Source: Takakia lepidozioides (taxonomy: Eukaryota; Streptophyta; Takakiopsida; Takakiales; Takakiaceae). Taken from it: 64,000 nt of DNA. A program made the position numbers and the translations under genes. The number at the start of each line of letters is the position of its first letter. Position 1 is the first letter of the stretch. The notes under the pieces were generated by a model that made no database searches, had not been told where the DNA came from, and saw only the letters and a program-made list of their open reading frames with translations. Location of the stretch: assembly GCA_030704615.1 (NCBI GenBank), contig CM060733.1:17112001-17176000 (forward strand), in the 5' to 3' direction. Shown in pieces: positions 32,740 through 44,575 of the stretch.

Positions 32740-35700
32740 ATGGCGGAAAACCCGAGCGCTACAGTGTACTGCCCTCCTCACGAGCATAGAGCTTCATTTC
32801 CGTGCAGAGGGGACACCTGCCGGGTGATGAAGAAATATCTGTGCGTTCGATACCACCTGAAACCGGGGTCGGTTTTTTTGGAGGAGGAAAGGAAGGACTC
32901 TAACGGTCTTGTTGTCGAGAGTATTGTTGTGCTCCACGATGATTTCGGCGATGGCAGGGAATGGCGAGTTCCACCATCGGACAGCGTCATATACAGGGCT
33001 GTTGGGGACTTCATTTGCCCGCCAAATGCACCTTCTATCCTGGCGCCTTCCACGAAACAATCCGCGAATCAGAGAGTGGCTACCTCAAAGAGAGAAGTCC
33101 GCAACGAAGTAAATCCAGAGCCGAACCCATCCATGAAGACGAGCGAGAACCGGGTTGTTCACAACCTGTCCGACTCAGACGAGGTCATGGAAGTTCCGAG
33201 GTCGTCCTGGAGATCAGGCAAGTCCTCAATGGACGTCAGTGGAGGAGGGAGTCATATTCCCAGCACGAGCACCGCAGTTCGATCTATTCTTGAAATTCTG
33301 CGAGGGCTTCACCTGGAGGGACACCGGTCGGAGCTGGCCGGGCTGGACTACAGCAAGTTCGCAATTAAATTGGTTACATGCCTTCCCGCCGACGTCGACG
33401 GTAATATCTTCTTTGAGTTCCCTCCTCGGGCGGACTACTCGAGCGTCCGGAATGTTGACAGATATGGATAGAAAACATGACGGTCATCCTTGGTGCGTTA
33501 CCAAAACCACCAGCATGAAGATGCTCGATGGTGTGCGGGTGCGCTACGTTGTTTGTGCGGGCGCGTTGCGGTGTTTCTCCCCAACTTGCTTCCACTTTAA
33601 ATCCAGAGGTCACAGGAACGAGACCGATTGGACAGGCACAGCTCACCAACCATTTCGAGCTCAGGAGAAGGTTCCGAACTCCACATTTAAGTGTGCGCAT
33701 TGCAAAGAACCACCACACTGCATGTCTATTTGTAATGCCAATCAGTTCTATGTGTTGCACCGTTTCCCTGACCTCACCCGAGCTTGCATACACGTTGGTT
33801 CCCATTGTCACAAATTGGCGAGGGGGAACTCGCGGAAGGCTGCCCACGAAGCAGAGCAGCTCGTTCAGGAGGAGGTTAAGTTGAGACCGGGTGCCAAACC
33901 CAAACAGATACAGCTCCAAGCCGCCCATAAGATGGCATTGGCCAGAATTATGTCGGAAGACGGCTCCGATAGAGTTCCTCTCGACGAGAAGGAAATGGAG
34001 GCATTGCTGGAGTCGGTGTCCCACGTATGTTCACCGAATGTCCGAAACCACATTGTCTCATGCAAACAGAAAATTGGGCGTGGCTCGGATATGCACTCCA
34101 TTCTAGAGGTGAAGCGACGATGTGGATATGACTACATTCATGGAAGTAGGTTTCCAGGACAAGGGACTGAGGCAGATCGTTGTTTCGTATTCAAAATGTC
34201 CACGTGTGGACCTGGCAGCGGCGTCGAACTGGTCGACAGGATGACGAGTGGGAACTTGTCAAACAGTTGGGTCATGTTCGACCATATCAAGCGAATTACA
34301 AATCACCAGTGGGTGACAATGGGTGCACATGTCTACGACACCCACTGCAGGATGCTAATGAGAATTGCTATTTGTGAGATGAAAGGAGAGGACACACAAT
34401 CGGAGATGCTTCTTTGGCAGGGAATAAACGAACAGATGGCCAAGGCGGGATTGCCCCCTCCGAATTTCCGTGGTTTCATGGCGGACAACGCACAAGCAAA
34501 TTGGGCTGCCATCCGAAGGGTGTACGGGCAAGACCCCAATGTTCCCATGGAAGGCAAGGAGAGATCTTGTGGGTTCCATTTTCTGCAGAGCCTTTCGCAG
34601 TACACAACCAGGCTCGTGGCGCCAGATTTCAGAGAGGAGCACCGTTCCATGTGCCTTGCGTGGAAGCGCGCTCCCACCTTGGATGATGCAGAGACACAGT
34701 TTGCATGCATACGGGCTTGGTGGACATCGTCAGGTGCTGTAAGGAAATCAGACGAGGGAGCAATGGTCAGTTGGCTAGGATGGTGGCATTATCGTTTCCT
34801 CCAGTTCGGCGACTATATGCGGGAGGTGAGTTGCACGAATTTGCGTCCCGTTGAATATTATTCTTGGCCATATTTTGTAACTTGCTTGTAACCTGAACAT
34901 GTGCTTGTGCAGGAAATGTGTCTCAACTCCGACACCGACATGCCCACGACAAACATGGCCGAATCAGTGCACTCTTCCCGGCGTGCCTCCTCTGCGGCGC
35001 ATCTGGTGGACATCCTCACTGCCACAACGGAGGACATTGTGAGGTCAATTATGCAGCAATGCAGGTACAACGAGTTCTTGAAAGGGAAACAGTGGGGCTT
35101 GGGGCCGGACAGGCAGGAAATGCTGATGCGGACTGCCTCTAGATCGAAGAATCCTCGGAAGTAGGCGGCGGCCTTGCGAGAGGGCCTTCGGGACACGCCA
35201 TTGCTGCGAAGAGGCCAACATTTGGAAGGAGATGTTCATACCGTCCAGTGAGACGAAGACTTGACGAGGCACCTGGCGGAGAAGAGGATTCATGGCGAGC
35301 TGACAAGAATATTTGCACGCTCCCTCGTGGTCCGGTGATGTTGCCCGAGGAGGTCTCATCGAGCACCGCAAGTCCTGCACGTTCAAGATCGCCATCTCCT
35401 TTGAGCACAGGGCGCCTGCCCCGGCAACATAACGAGCCATCTGTAGTAAAGCAGTACAACATTCCCATTGTGGAGACAAGAGTGTCGGAGTCACAGTGGA
35501 GAATTGCGAGGACATTGCCGGCATTTTGAGGGAAGTGCTGCGCCATCCGGGTGGATACGAGAGCACGTTGTGGTGAGATGATTCGGAAGAACCCACACGG
35601 TGCTGTACTTGCACCTTGTTTCAGCGGCAGATTTTTGACTCCCACATTTGCTCATGCCACAACGCAGACATTTTGGTTCTGTAGGCACGACATAATGACC

Positions 35701-36279
35701 TGTGTATTTGGCAAGCCCAAGTACGGGATTCAGGGAATGCCGGAGCCTCCGGGCGTCTGGCCTGTTGCACCGGGTTGCAGCCTCTCTCAGAATGAGGCGG
35801 ATGCTCTATCTGCAGCAGGATTTCGAATGGTGCAACGCACAGACATCCCGGCCCACGCATTTCCGGTTCCTCAGACCCAGCCATTGCAGACTGCTCGGTC
35901 CAGTAGAGACGGATTGGACAATTCTGCACATCCCACAATGCGATTCGGAAGAGTGAAGAGACGACACCCTCCCAACAAGTTGAATGAGACTCGGATTGCC
36001 AATGCTCTTGGGATGGCTTGCACTATTCAGAGCTCCGTGGACGTACCCCCACCCGGCCTTGGGCGTGTGTATCGGATGGCAACGGCCGGCTCGGCTGTAC
36101 GCGACGATGTATACACAATTACGATTGGAGTGGAGCCGACTTGCAATTGTACGGACTTCTCGTTGATGGAAGCAAAGAAGGGTTCGAAGTATTATCCGTG
36201 CAAGCATCTGTATTACATCTACCTGAAGAGGTTGAGGATGAACGTGACTATTGATGACTTATTCATGCACCGGCGTTGA
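32740..36279 (+). pseudogene. MULE-like DDE transposase with SWIM finger, copy 2
   Basis: From the ATG at 32740 the frame gives GREWRVPPSDSVIYRAVGDF and ends at a stop near 33471. The next frame, beginning TDMDRKHDGHPWC, carries the rest, so one frameshift lies near 33440. Then come CAHCKEPPHCMSIC, MFDHIKRITNHQW, GFMADNAQANWAAIRRV, ERSCGFHFLQSL and FLQFGDYMRE. A short intron (about 34829-34912, GTGAGT...TGCAG) follows, then DMPTTNMAESVHSSRR with the likely catalytic Glu. Past a stop near 35162 and further frame changes, a final frame carries the SWIM finger (CNCTDF...CKHLYYI) to the stop at 36279. It is the least damaged copy across the DDE core. It diverges from ParB-methyltransferase copy 4. 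Confidence 0.85.
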
Positions 36280-36452
36280 GCGTGAACGAGCTGCACAAAC
36301 TCCTCCTTAGGGATTCCAGAAATCATTGATGGGGCAAACGGAATCCTCCATATGGATATTTTCAAATGCATTTTGCTGTATCAGACTTTTTTTTGCAGTG
36401 TAATGAAATGCACCGCAAAACTCCTGGAATGAGGCAATATTCCATTCAAACT

Positions 36453-36524
36453 GAGAATCCGAACCGATAACCCATAGGAACAAATTTTGAGACTATCGTG
36501 TCTACCATTTCCACCAAGCGAGTA
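36453..36524 (-). pseudogene. tRNA-Leu-like pseudogene (CAA anticodon)
   Basis: The TGGTGGAAATGGTAGACACG D-region and the variable loop CCTATGGG match the intact neighbour. The anticodon loop reads CTCAAAA (CAA). The T-arm and 3' acceptor are degenerate (ATCGGTTCGGATTCTC) and the anticodon stem has several mispairs, so it should not be functional. Confidence 0.65.
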
Positions 36525-36525
36525 T

Positions 36526-36604
36526 GCTCACTATCGGACTTGAACCGATAACCCATAGGAACAGATTTTAAGTCTGTCGTGTTTACCATTTTCACCAAGT
36601 GAGC
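36526..36604 (-). tRNA. tRNA-Leu(UAA), organelle/bacterial type
   Basis: This is a 79-nt class II tRNA on the minus strand. The acceptor GCTCACT pairs fully with AGTGAGC. The anticodon stem ACAGA/TCTGT encloses CTTAAAA (UAA). The T-stem ATCGG/CCGAT encloses TTCAAGT. The variable arm is short (about 11 nt) and the discriminator base is A. No CCA is encoded. All stems are perfect, so the sequence is intact. The short variable arm and TGGTGAAAATGGTAAACACG D-region are of organelle type, not plant nuclear type. Expression from this nuclear position is unknown. Confidence 0.85.
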
Positions 36605-36810
36605 TTGGAGGAGCGAAGCGCGGAGCGGAGACAAAATCTTTCTGTTCCGTTTTCTTCTTGCCACTTTATTCTCCAGACACCCCCGGCTTCTTCGCAATAC
36701 GAGGCTTATTCTGGCTTGGCCGGACCTGCGGCATTTTTTAAAATATTTGAAAAACCATATATTTTGCTGCGCCCTCTGCCCTAAGGCGCGGAGAGCCCCC
36801 TTTTTATTGA

Positions 36811-37635
36811 TTTATACCAGTCTATCTTAGATCCGAGATAGTGCCGAAAAAATGACTCAATTTGATCTAACCATGGTTGCAAAAGCCTTGGCATTGAGGA
36901 AATCCATGCTGAGGTAGATTGTAGCCCTGCGTTGTCTTTTACGTTCCTGTCGTCTCTCACCGTCACCCGTTCCTGCATTTTCCCAACGGACCCATATCCC
37001 AGAATGCACACATTGGCGCTCACATGCATCAGGTTTTGCAACGGCGGCGGAGGATGAGGGTTCATCTGCAAGAGCTTCGTCCTGGATGCAGAGGCTGAAG
37101 ACTGTGTTCAAGAGCAAGACACCTTCATCAGGTTCTTCCCAATCGGATACTTCTAAAGAAAAGTCTGTGTCTCAGCATGACCTTACAATGGAAAGTGAGT
37201 GCCATTCTACTATGTCGCTAGGTGCTCTGCTACAGATTCAACAATCTAATATCATAAAAGGCCCTCACTTGCACGATGTGACTGCTAGGAGTTGATCAGT
37301 ATGAACCATTGGATCACTTTGTTTATTTATTCCAACGGACACTTCACAAATTTCTTAGCTGAATGAAATGATGGTGCAGACAAGTCTGCTTCTGGTACCA
37401 ATTTGGCTTATAGGAGACAATGGCGGATATGCTTCTTCCAGCAACATGCGACTGCAGGAAGGAACCCAGTAGGTGTAAATTGGAGACTGAAGAGACAATA
37501 CCCTAAAGCCTAGACTGGGCCTGCATTATAATGATTCGCAATATAGGACACTAGTATAACAAAGGGGGGGATGTGGAAACTAGCCGATGGTTTCCGCCGG
37601 GAATGTAAGTCTTTTGTGGGAAGAGTAACAGTGAT
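36811..37635. other. Unassigned, possible LTR-retrotransposon 3' edge
   Basis: No gene is recognised. A purine tract AAAGGGGGGGATG near 37561-37573 followed by TGTGGAAAC looks like a polypurine tract before an LTR start, but no second LTR or pol domain is seen. A 69-residue plus-strand frame at 37086-37295 is Ser-rich and unassigned. Confidence 0.3.
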
Positions 37636-37715
37636 CCAGCGTAGCTACGGCGTGAGCCCAGCCCGTGAGCCTGGGAGCTGAGCCCACGTTGTAGATGCAA
37701 AGCGTGAGCGGCACA
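37636..37715. repeat. Terminal-repeat-like cluster of CGTGAGC motifs
   Basis: CTACGGCGTGAGCCCAG, CCCGTGAGCCTGGGAGC, TGAGCCCACG and AGCGTGAGCGG lie together 0.3 kb outside the 3' end of transposase copy 3. This matches the element-end motif (GGCGTGAGC) and the expected position of a left terminus. No duplication was identified. Confidence 0.5.
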
Positions 37716-38026
37716 AATCTGCTGGAGAAGCAGGTCCTATAGGCGAGGATTGCAAGAAGAGGGCCTATTACCGTGGACAAAACAAAGGGGGCCACCATGC
37801 ACCATGTCTGCAATGGTTGCACAAAAAGAGGAATATGAAAATATGGCAGAATTGAGCTCAGAATGATTGACACACTTTATTTCAATTCAAAGATAGACGC
37901 TTACAATGAATGGCATGTGCATTTGCCCTGGTTCCGTGAATGAAATGTATGTGTTTGTCCTAAATGCAAAGTCTTCACACGGTAACCTGGAAACCAGCGT
38001 GGGAAGCGGGCATGGCTCGTATGTGT

Positions 38027-41000
38027 TCAAAGAGAATTTGGCGGAGCCCTACGTGAGGTGTCCCGCTGCAGAAGGGTGATGACTTCTCCGTAGCCTAGTG
38101 TGGCTTGGTGAATGAATTGGTCTCTCTTACCGTCGCAACACATAATTACAAGGTATATGTAATATTGATGCTTGCAGGGGACCCACTTCCCTCTCATGCC
38201 GAGAGCGCCCTCACGCATCGTTACAAAATCCGGACAAGTGCAAGTAGGGAAATTCCCCACGGTAACCTGATATTCTTTGCCATGAAGAACTGAGCCAATA
38301 GACAGCACTGTGTAAATCCGTCCATACCCCGGGGCAGGGACTTCGGTGATACGAGCCACCCGAGCCTGCAAAATTCTAGCCGATTCCATCTTGCATTCGT
38401 GATCTGCACCCGAAGCGACACGGCGCACTGTTTTTCCATCTCTTTTTGTTGGGTGGGAGTCGGCACCGGGTGGAGGCATTGCCGGAGCATGTGGCACATC
38501 TGTGCCGACAGTGCACAAGGGCACCACTCGGGATCGTGCAAGACAAAACCCTCCCTCCTCCAGCATGCTTATCTCGGTTGTTGACAGCGACGTCCCAAGT
38601 TTCACAGGCCAAATTGCGGGGGGGAGGGGGTTTCATTATCACCGAAGGACGAACTGTTCCCTTGACGCATCGTGCCATATCGTCTGGGCAGAACCAGAAT
38701 TTGTGGTCCTTTGACTCCCCACTATGATAAGGTCGGAACAACCCTGTGAATGCTGGAGCTGGAGTCCCCCTAGAGCCTTTGCATATTTTTTATTTGCATT
38801 TCTTGAAAGAGGGGGTCCGAATTGCCATGCAAGCAACTCTAGACCCTGGTGGGGTGCGTTCTATATGCCACTCACTATCAATGCAATCAGATTCCTGCAC
38901 CATGGCCACCACCTCCTCCAATGGGATTCTTGTTGCTGTGCTTGCATGTTCTGCACCTGCTCCACAGGAGGAGGACCCACATGGGAAGGGGCTAGCACAC
39001 GACTTAGTCTGCACTGGAGACACATTTGGCACAGAGAAATTGACCCTGTCTGGGCGATGGGAATCTCCATCTGACCCTGGAAGAGTGTTCAATTTCCTTT
39101 TGCATGATCCAAATCTTTCCTCGCCTTCCAAATGAGGGAGCCTGGATTGCAAAGAGGAGCCTTCAGTGCACCTGTTCAGAGCTCTGGCCATCTTCGATGG
39201 ATCTCCGGACCTACTCGCAGCCCTTAGCATCAACAAAGTCGTACCGGGGCCTTGTCTCCACCCCGTCCCATCAGAAAATTACGGTACCTGGTTTGTTGTG
39301 TAAATGCCCACACCATGTCATCAGCAGTGGCCACATACAAATCACGACCTGCTTTGGTAGATTGCTGCATCCAGGCGTTATGAACAGTCTCCACCAAATT
39401 ACAGGATGGCATGTTGGCCAAGTCCTCCAAGGACATGTCCTGCAGGAGGCATTGCATGGAAATGTGAGGAAGGAAAGGAAATGGAAGAGGTTCTGCAAGC
39501 GACAATCCAACAACCCCAAATGAAGAGGCACGATGCAAAATTTGTGATTTTGGGATTCAAGAGGCTTACCGTCGTCATGAAAGCTCCCCACTGTCTGTAT
39601 CTGAAGTGCCAGAAAACCAACCAGTCCTCCAACTCCTTCAGGTGGATACCAGTAGCAGCACCAAAGGAGAACCACCAAGCCCGGATTGCTTGGTAAGTGC
39701 TCTCAGCTTCTCCCATTGAGTTGGCATTTTTGTACTTGAGACAGAGCCTTCTGTGCTCCAACTGAAGGTCAAGGCGAATGCAGCGCTTTGTATGACGTGC
39801 CAGAGATTGACTCCAATGGAAGAGGCATGTGCGCTCCCTATTTTCTATTGGGACCTTAGGATCCCCCGAACCAAACACGCGCCGCACTGCCTTGAAATTT
39901 GCCTATGCACTATCAGCCATGAAGCCCGCAAAATTTGTGTTCTGTACTCCATTGCGCTGCATGACGGCCAGGAGCGAATTCCACATGAGCATCTGGGATT
40001 CAGTGTCCTCCGACTGCATATCACAAATTGCTATTGAGAGCACACGCTGGTATGTTGGATCATACACATGGCACGCCATGGTTGTCCAACCCTTCACCCG
40101 TTTGCAGTGATCAAACATCAACCAACATTTAGCCAAATCTCCTCCAGGTTGCATTCGGCGGACAATGCTCACACCACTGCCTTCGCCCACTGCGGACATC
40201 TTAAACAAATATACCTTGGACGAGCCCTGGCCAGGGAAGATACTGTTTTGAATGAATTCATAGCGACTTCTCCGTTTGAGGTCCATAATGTTGTCCATGA
40301 ATCCAGCAGTGCCTGTGCCGACTCTGAGTGCATTCACCTGGTTTCGAATATTGGGAGAGCTCAACACGGAGAAATGGTCCATCACTGCATCAAGCGAATC
40401 TGCATCCAGCATTGGTTGTGTCGAATCCCCTTCACCCAGTATGTGTTTTTTCAGGAAAGCCTTGCTAGCTACAAGCTCTATAGCAGAAGGTGTTGCACAA
40501 GGGGCATTGTGGAACTCCTGCTTCAGCAGATTTCTAGCGATGTCCACGCTATCCCTGCAACTTCCTTTGGACACAGGATGCTCGTGTGCACCCATATGAA
40601 TGCAGGCACGAGTCATTGTCTTGCATCGGTGTGCCACCTGGTACATACGAGCGTGGCACACAGAAACACAGGACGGGGAAAGTTTGCAGAACCTGCACAC
40701 AAAAGTATTGGTCTTGGGAAGGGCAAGTCCTGGGGTGAAAGGATTCAGTGGCACACCTTCCCACTCACTTTCGTTTGGTTGAGCGCTGTTTCTCAGGCGA
40801 GGGCAAGATATATTCAGGCACTTACAATGCCCAACGCAAACCGACCTTCGAAATTTCAATCCAATGTCGTTGTGGATGTTTGACGTTTTTGTCCTGCACC
40901 AAGGGTGTCCGTCATGTTTCTTGTCCATGCCCTGCAGAAGCCCAGCCAGTCCATTGGAAGACGTGGGAGGGTTGAGCTCAAACAAGATGTCCCCATCAAA

Positions 41001-41430
41001 CTCTGCTGGCACGTATTGAACCCGCTGCACACGAAGGGACTCCCAATCAACAAAACGCAGCTCGCTCTTGCACCCAGGCACCCCTGCGAGGGCTTTCAAT
41101 TTTGGAATGACACTCGTTATCTCTTGCAATTCAGATTCATCCAAGAATGGAGTCTGCGCTGGCGGAGGAATCTCAAAAACATCCTCCAAGGACAAGTCTG
41201 AAAGAGTCACGAATGTAGTGGATGTGCTCACCTCTTGTTTCACATGAACTGTGCCCTTTTGCTGCACGACTGATGCTGCAGTTCCAGGGGTTATGACTGA
41301 TCTTGCTGATTGTCTCCTCTCTTTTCCAAGGACACGGTATGTTCCTGGAAGGACTCTCCACTTCCTTCCACACTCGCCAACCAATGGTTTCTCCAAATGT
41401 CCAGAATCCAAATTCCCATCCTCGTCATAC
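38027..41430 (-). pseudogene. MULE-like DDE transposase with SWIM finger, copy 3
   Basis: A 500-residue minus-strand frame runs from 41430 to a TAG at 39903-39905. It contains YDEDGNLDSGHLEKPLVG, CGRKWRVLPGTYRVLGK, HDGHPWCRTKT, VCVGHCKCLNISC, FVCRFCKLSPSCVSVC, MFDHCKRVKGWTTMACHVYD and GFMADSA. The TAG replaces the Gln of ADSAQANF. The frame then continues ANFKAVRRVFGSGDPKVP, RTCLFHWSQSL and ends at a donor, followed by DMSLEDLANMPSCNLVETVH from acceptor TGCAG. Later frame changes lie near 39235 and in a G-rich run near 38620. The SWIM finger is CTCPDF...CKHQYYI, with the stop at 38027. The first 50 or so residues are cut off by a CACTA element starting at 41431. Confidence 0.85.
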
Positions 41431-43870
41431 CACTAGAAGGAAAAACGGCTTTTTCCACGGCTCTGCCATCTCACACCTGGCACATTCCACGGCTTTTATC
41501 ACGGGTCTGTACACTAAGCCAAGGTGTGGGTCTAAATATGCCCTAACTGTGGGGTGTCTGACATGTGGTCCACACCCCAGGCAAGAACGGTGTGAAAACA
41601 GCCATGAGCGTGGCAGGGGTTGGCTTAGTTTACATGGCATGTTACACACCTGTGTGAAATGGGAACATACAATTAACAAAAAACACAAGAAATGGGAACA
41701 TACACAAGAAGGAGCCTGTGGCCTACTTTTGGTGCCTTGCAAATTGCAATAAGAGGCTCCGATCTGTTGGCAAGAAGTACCCGTTGCTCCACGATTACTC
41801 CCTGTGGTACACATTGACTGGCCTTCCATGCCCTCTCGGATGAGCACGATGTCATGGTGATCATGGATCGAGGTGAGCGAGGATATACATAGTGTCATTG
41901 ACATACACCGCAATGTAGATTCATGCACTGTAGCTTCCCGCAATCGTCTCATGCATGACGTTTTTGCTTCAGTTTTCAGCGTTGGTACTTGTGACGGTGT
42001 GATGGTTTGGGGGTGAAGCAGTAGCAATGCAGAGACTATCCACATTTCAGCCTGCGTACATTATCCTTTTGGGTTTTGCCTCAAGTTTATGTACTTAACT
42101 GGCCTCTCCTGTCAAAAACTGAGTGTCCCCTACTGTCATGTGCGGAGGAATTGAACCTGTAGCCAACTGAATGGCTCTGCCCCATGCATGGCTCTGCCCA
42201 TGTGACCTGCAAGCACACAGTCAAAAAAGTGGGGGTTTACGAACTTGCCAAATCCCAAGCATGAACAGAGGGGTCCCATTAGTGGGGAAGACATGTGAAT
42301 CAGCATCCACAGTTGTAATGCCCATCAGATCCAACATGTGACTTGTTGTGCAGATTGTCCCCCGACTGCACCAAACCAGAACAAACATTATAAAGAAGTA
42401 CATCCCCAACACATTGCACCCAACCCCCACAATCTGAACACAGGGAAAATAGAGAGGGGGAGGGAGGAGCAGAGGCATCAGAATTCAGTTCGTAGCTAGA
42501 GAGTAAGTAAGGCATGGATGTGGGCAGGGGGGGAGATAGTAGAGAGGTGGACTAACAACTGAAGCAACCCAAAATGCCAACATGACGCTATTGCCCTTTT
42601 ACCATGAATCATCTTCCTCGCTGCTACATTCACAGGGAGAATAACCGCAACAAGTGGATGCTGCAGCACAGGATGTCCGCTGATTTGGGACTCAAAATGC
42701 GCCTCAGTGTGCCACTCAAAATGTCATATAATGCATATGTCATTTTACCAGGCCAGTGGCTGAAGCACAGGGTGTCCAGTGATTTGGAACTGAAAATGTC
42801 ACTCAGTGTGTCAGTTAAAATGTCAACATGACGCTATTGTCCTTTTACCAGATGTAGTCATCTTCATCGCTACTACTTTCACTACACTCATGGTTAGTGT
42901 TGCAATCCTCACTATCTCGGTGCCATGGTTCGTCCCTTCGTGGCGGCCTCATCATAGCAATAGTAGCCATCTCAACTTCGGTAAGGGTCGTTGAAGGTCC
43001 AAATTCTGTGTTGGGATTCACATCCTCCAATGCCTCCGCCACTTGCATCCTTACGCATGACTCATTCTCACCCAAGCTGACACCAGTGACATCATGTACC
43101 ACGCGTCGTGAGCGCAGCTCCTTCTGAAGTACTACTTTCCAGTTACCAGCGTTGGAGGGCTCATCTGCAAAAAAAACTTGCTCGACTTGCCATGGAAATG
43201 TGAATGGTTCATCTCCCGGTGGCAACATGCGATCGAAGTCCACGAGTAGGAAACCATACTCATCCTTCTTCATGGTGCGGTTGCAACCTGTCAAGCTTGC
43301 TCTGACCCATTCACATATGAATACTACAGGAGTGACAGCACCATACTGAAGCTGTAAAATTTCACGAACAACACCGACATATTGCAGCTGGTTCATGACA
43401 GGGTTACCATCCACACCCCTTCCCGTTGACTCTTCGGCAAAAATCTGTGCAACCCCAGAGTCGTATGTGACATGGTAATCAACCACACCTGTTTCCACCA
43501 CTCTGTAGTGATTTCCGTATGCCCACATAGACCGAAATGAACGAGCAACAAACCCTGGTGGCTTACACACATGACGAATATTTGCATCATACGCTGCTCC
43601 TCTTGAAACAACATTTTGTACTGCCGACTGTATCCACATATGAAAAGCAGGCAAAGGCAACATGTTTTCGGGGTATGGAACGGTGCGTTGGTGTGCATTT
43701 CTCCCTTGGGTGGTGTATGTGGCTCGAAATTCGGCTCTGGCTGATTCTATGGTGGCCTTCTCAATATCATAAAGTCTGGTCATACTCAATTCACACTTAG
43801 TCAGGACCATAGTATGTACAAAGAGGCTAAGTGAAAATTGAGAATGCGCCAATTTTGTGTCCGGAAATGG
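41431..43870 (-). mobile_element. CACTA (En/Spm-like) transposon, left end and DUF4216 region
   Basis: CACTAGAAGGAAAAACGGC at 41431 is a CACTA terminus, followed by subterminal CCACGGCT repeats. It lies inside the coding sequence of transposase copy 3. The DUF4216 ORF downstream is on the minus strand. The right end was not located, and the DUF4218 fragment at 48.3 kb is in the opposite orientation and need not belong to it. Confidence 0.65.
42845..43852 (-). CDS. CACTA-associated DUF4216 protein (partial)
   Basis: An open frame of about 335 residues contains ENMLPLPAFHMWIQSAV, a GNHYRVVETGVVDYHVTYDS segment, YVGVVREILQLQYG, VVFICEWVRASL, KKDEYGFLLVDF, EPFTFPWQVEQVFFADEP and WKVVLQKELRSRRVV, ending in an acidic Ser-rich tail. 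This is the DUF4216 pattern carried beside the TNP2 transposase in plant CACTA elements. The first codon of the open frame is not ATG, so an upstream exon or start is missing. No frameshift is seen across the domain. Function in transposition is unknown. Confidence 0.75.
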   Translation of the reverse strand: MAHSQFSLSLFVHTMVLTKCELSMTRLYDIEKATIESARAEFRATYTTQGRNAHQRTVPYPENMLPLPAFHMWIQSAVQNVVSRGAAYDANIRHVCKPPGFVARSFRSMWAYGNHYRVVETGVVDYHVTYDSGVAQIFAEESTGRGVDGNPVMNQLQYVGVVREILQLQYGAVTPVVFICEWVRASLTGCNRTMKKDEYGFLLVDFDRMLPPGDEPFTFPWQVEQVFFADEPSNAGNWKVVLQKELRSRRVVHDVTGVSLGENESCVRMQVAEALEDVNPNTEFGPSTTLTEVEMATIAMMRPPRRDEPWHRDSEDCNTNHECSESSSDEDDYIW

Positions 43871-44575
43871 TTCCCAGAGTTAGCATGTGAAGCCAAATAA
43901 ATAATGTATACTTACCTCAGAAACGGTCTCATGCACGCCGTGTTGTGAAGCACATAGTCGTGTGCACTAGCCCGAAGCTCAGCCGACAGTTTCCTTGGAG
44001 TTCCAAAGCCCTCTAATACTTCTCCCACACCACTTTCTTCTTCGTTGCAATCCCAGACCCTTCTACGAGTTCCTGGAAATGCAGCTACAGATTCATTGGC
44101 GCTTCAGAGTAGATACATTTAGATTTTCTTTTCGTGCTTCCCTATCTGTCCACTTATTATCGAGTCATTGCAAACTGGGTAACCTTCCATGGCCTTCCGC
44201 CATTTGAGGGATCGTTCATGTTTCGATCACTGTTTCAAAGGAATAAACCTTGTGAATGTCTGTACAGATTCATTGGCGCTTTAGAGTAGACACATGAGCG
44301 CTAGTGATGATTCGAAACAGCGACATTAGTCCTATTGGCAATTGGCAGATGTCAATTCATTTCCAGGGAGTTAGACGTATGTATGCTGAAATTCTTGAAA
44401 ACGGAATTAGCCCCATATGTTAATAATTAGGTTATGCATGTGGGGCACAGTCTAACTATCGTATATCTGGGTACCTACTATTTAGACTACTCGGTTGCTA
44501 GTCTGGGTTAGCAAGTGGACCGTTTTTTAAGAGACCAGAGGGGCAACTTAACAAAGGCTCTTCGATTCAGGTGAG
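43871..44575. other. No recognisable gene
   Basis: Short ORFs only. ACAGATTCATTGGCGCTT occurs twice (about 44090 and 44265), each followed by AGAGTAGA, so a small duplication is present. No coding similarity is seen. Confidence 0.4.

Larger units (their letters stand above)
36440..36810. other. Probable nuclear insert of mitochondrial DNA
   Basis: Two bacterial/organelle-type tRNA-Leu sequences in tandem are followed by GGAGGAGCGAAGCGCGGAGC and, near 36782, AAGGCGCGGAGAGCCCCC. GAAGCG/GGAGCG-rich spacers are common in mitochondrial genomes of early land plants, which is why I favour a mitochondrial source. This is inference. Confidence 0.5.

Noticed and set aside
36446-36697. 83-residue minus-strand ORF with duplicated VPMGYRF
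   Set aside because: It runs through the two tRNA-Leu sequences; the internal repeat is the tRNA similarity.
37561-37640. Copia-like 3' LTR start after a polypurine tract
   Set aside because: The AAAGGGGGGGATG-TGTGG context is suggestive, but no second LTR, primer-binding site or pol domain is visible.
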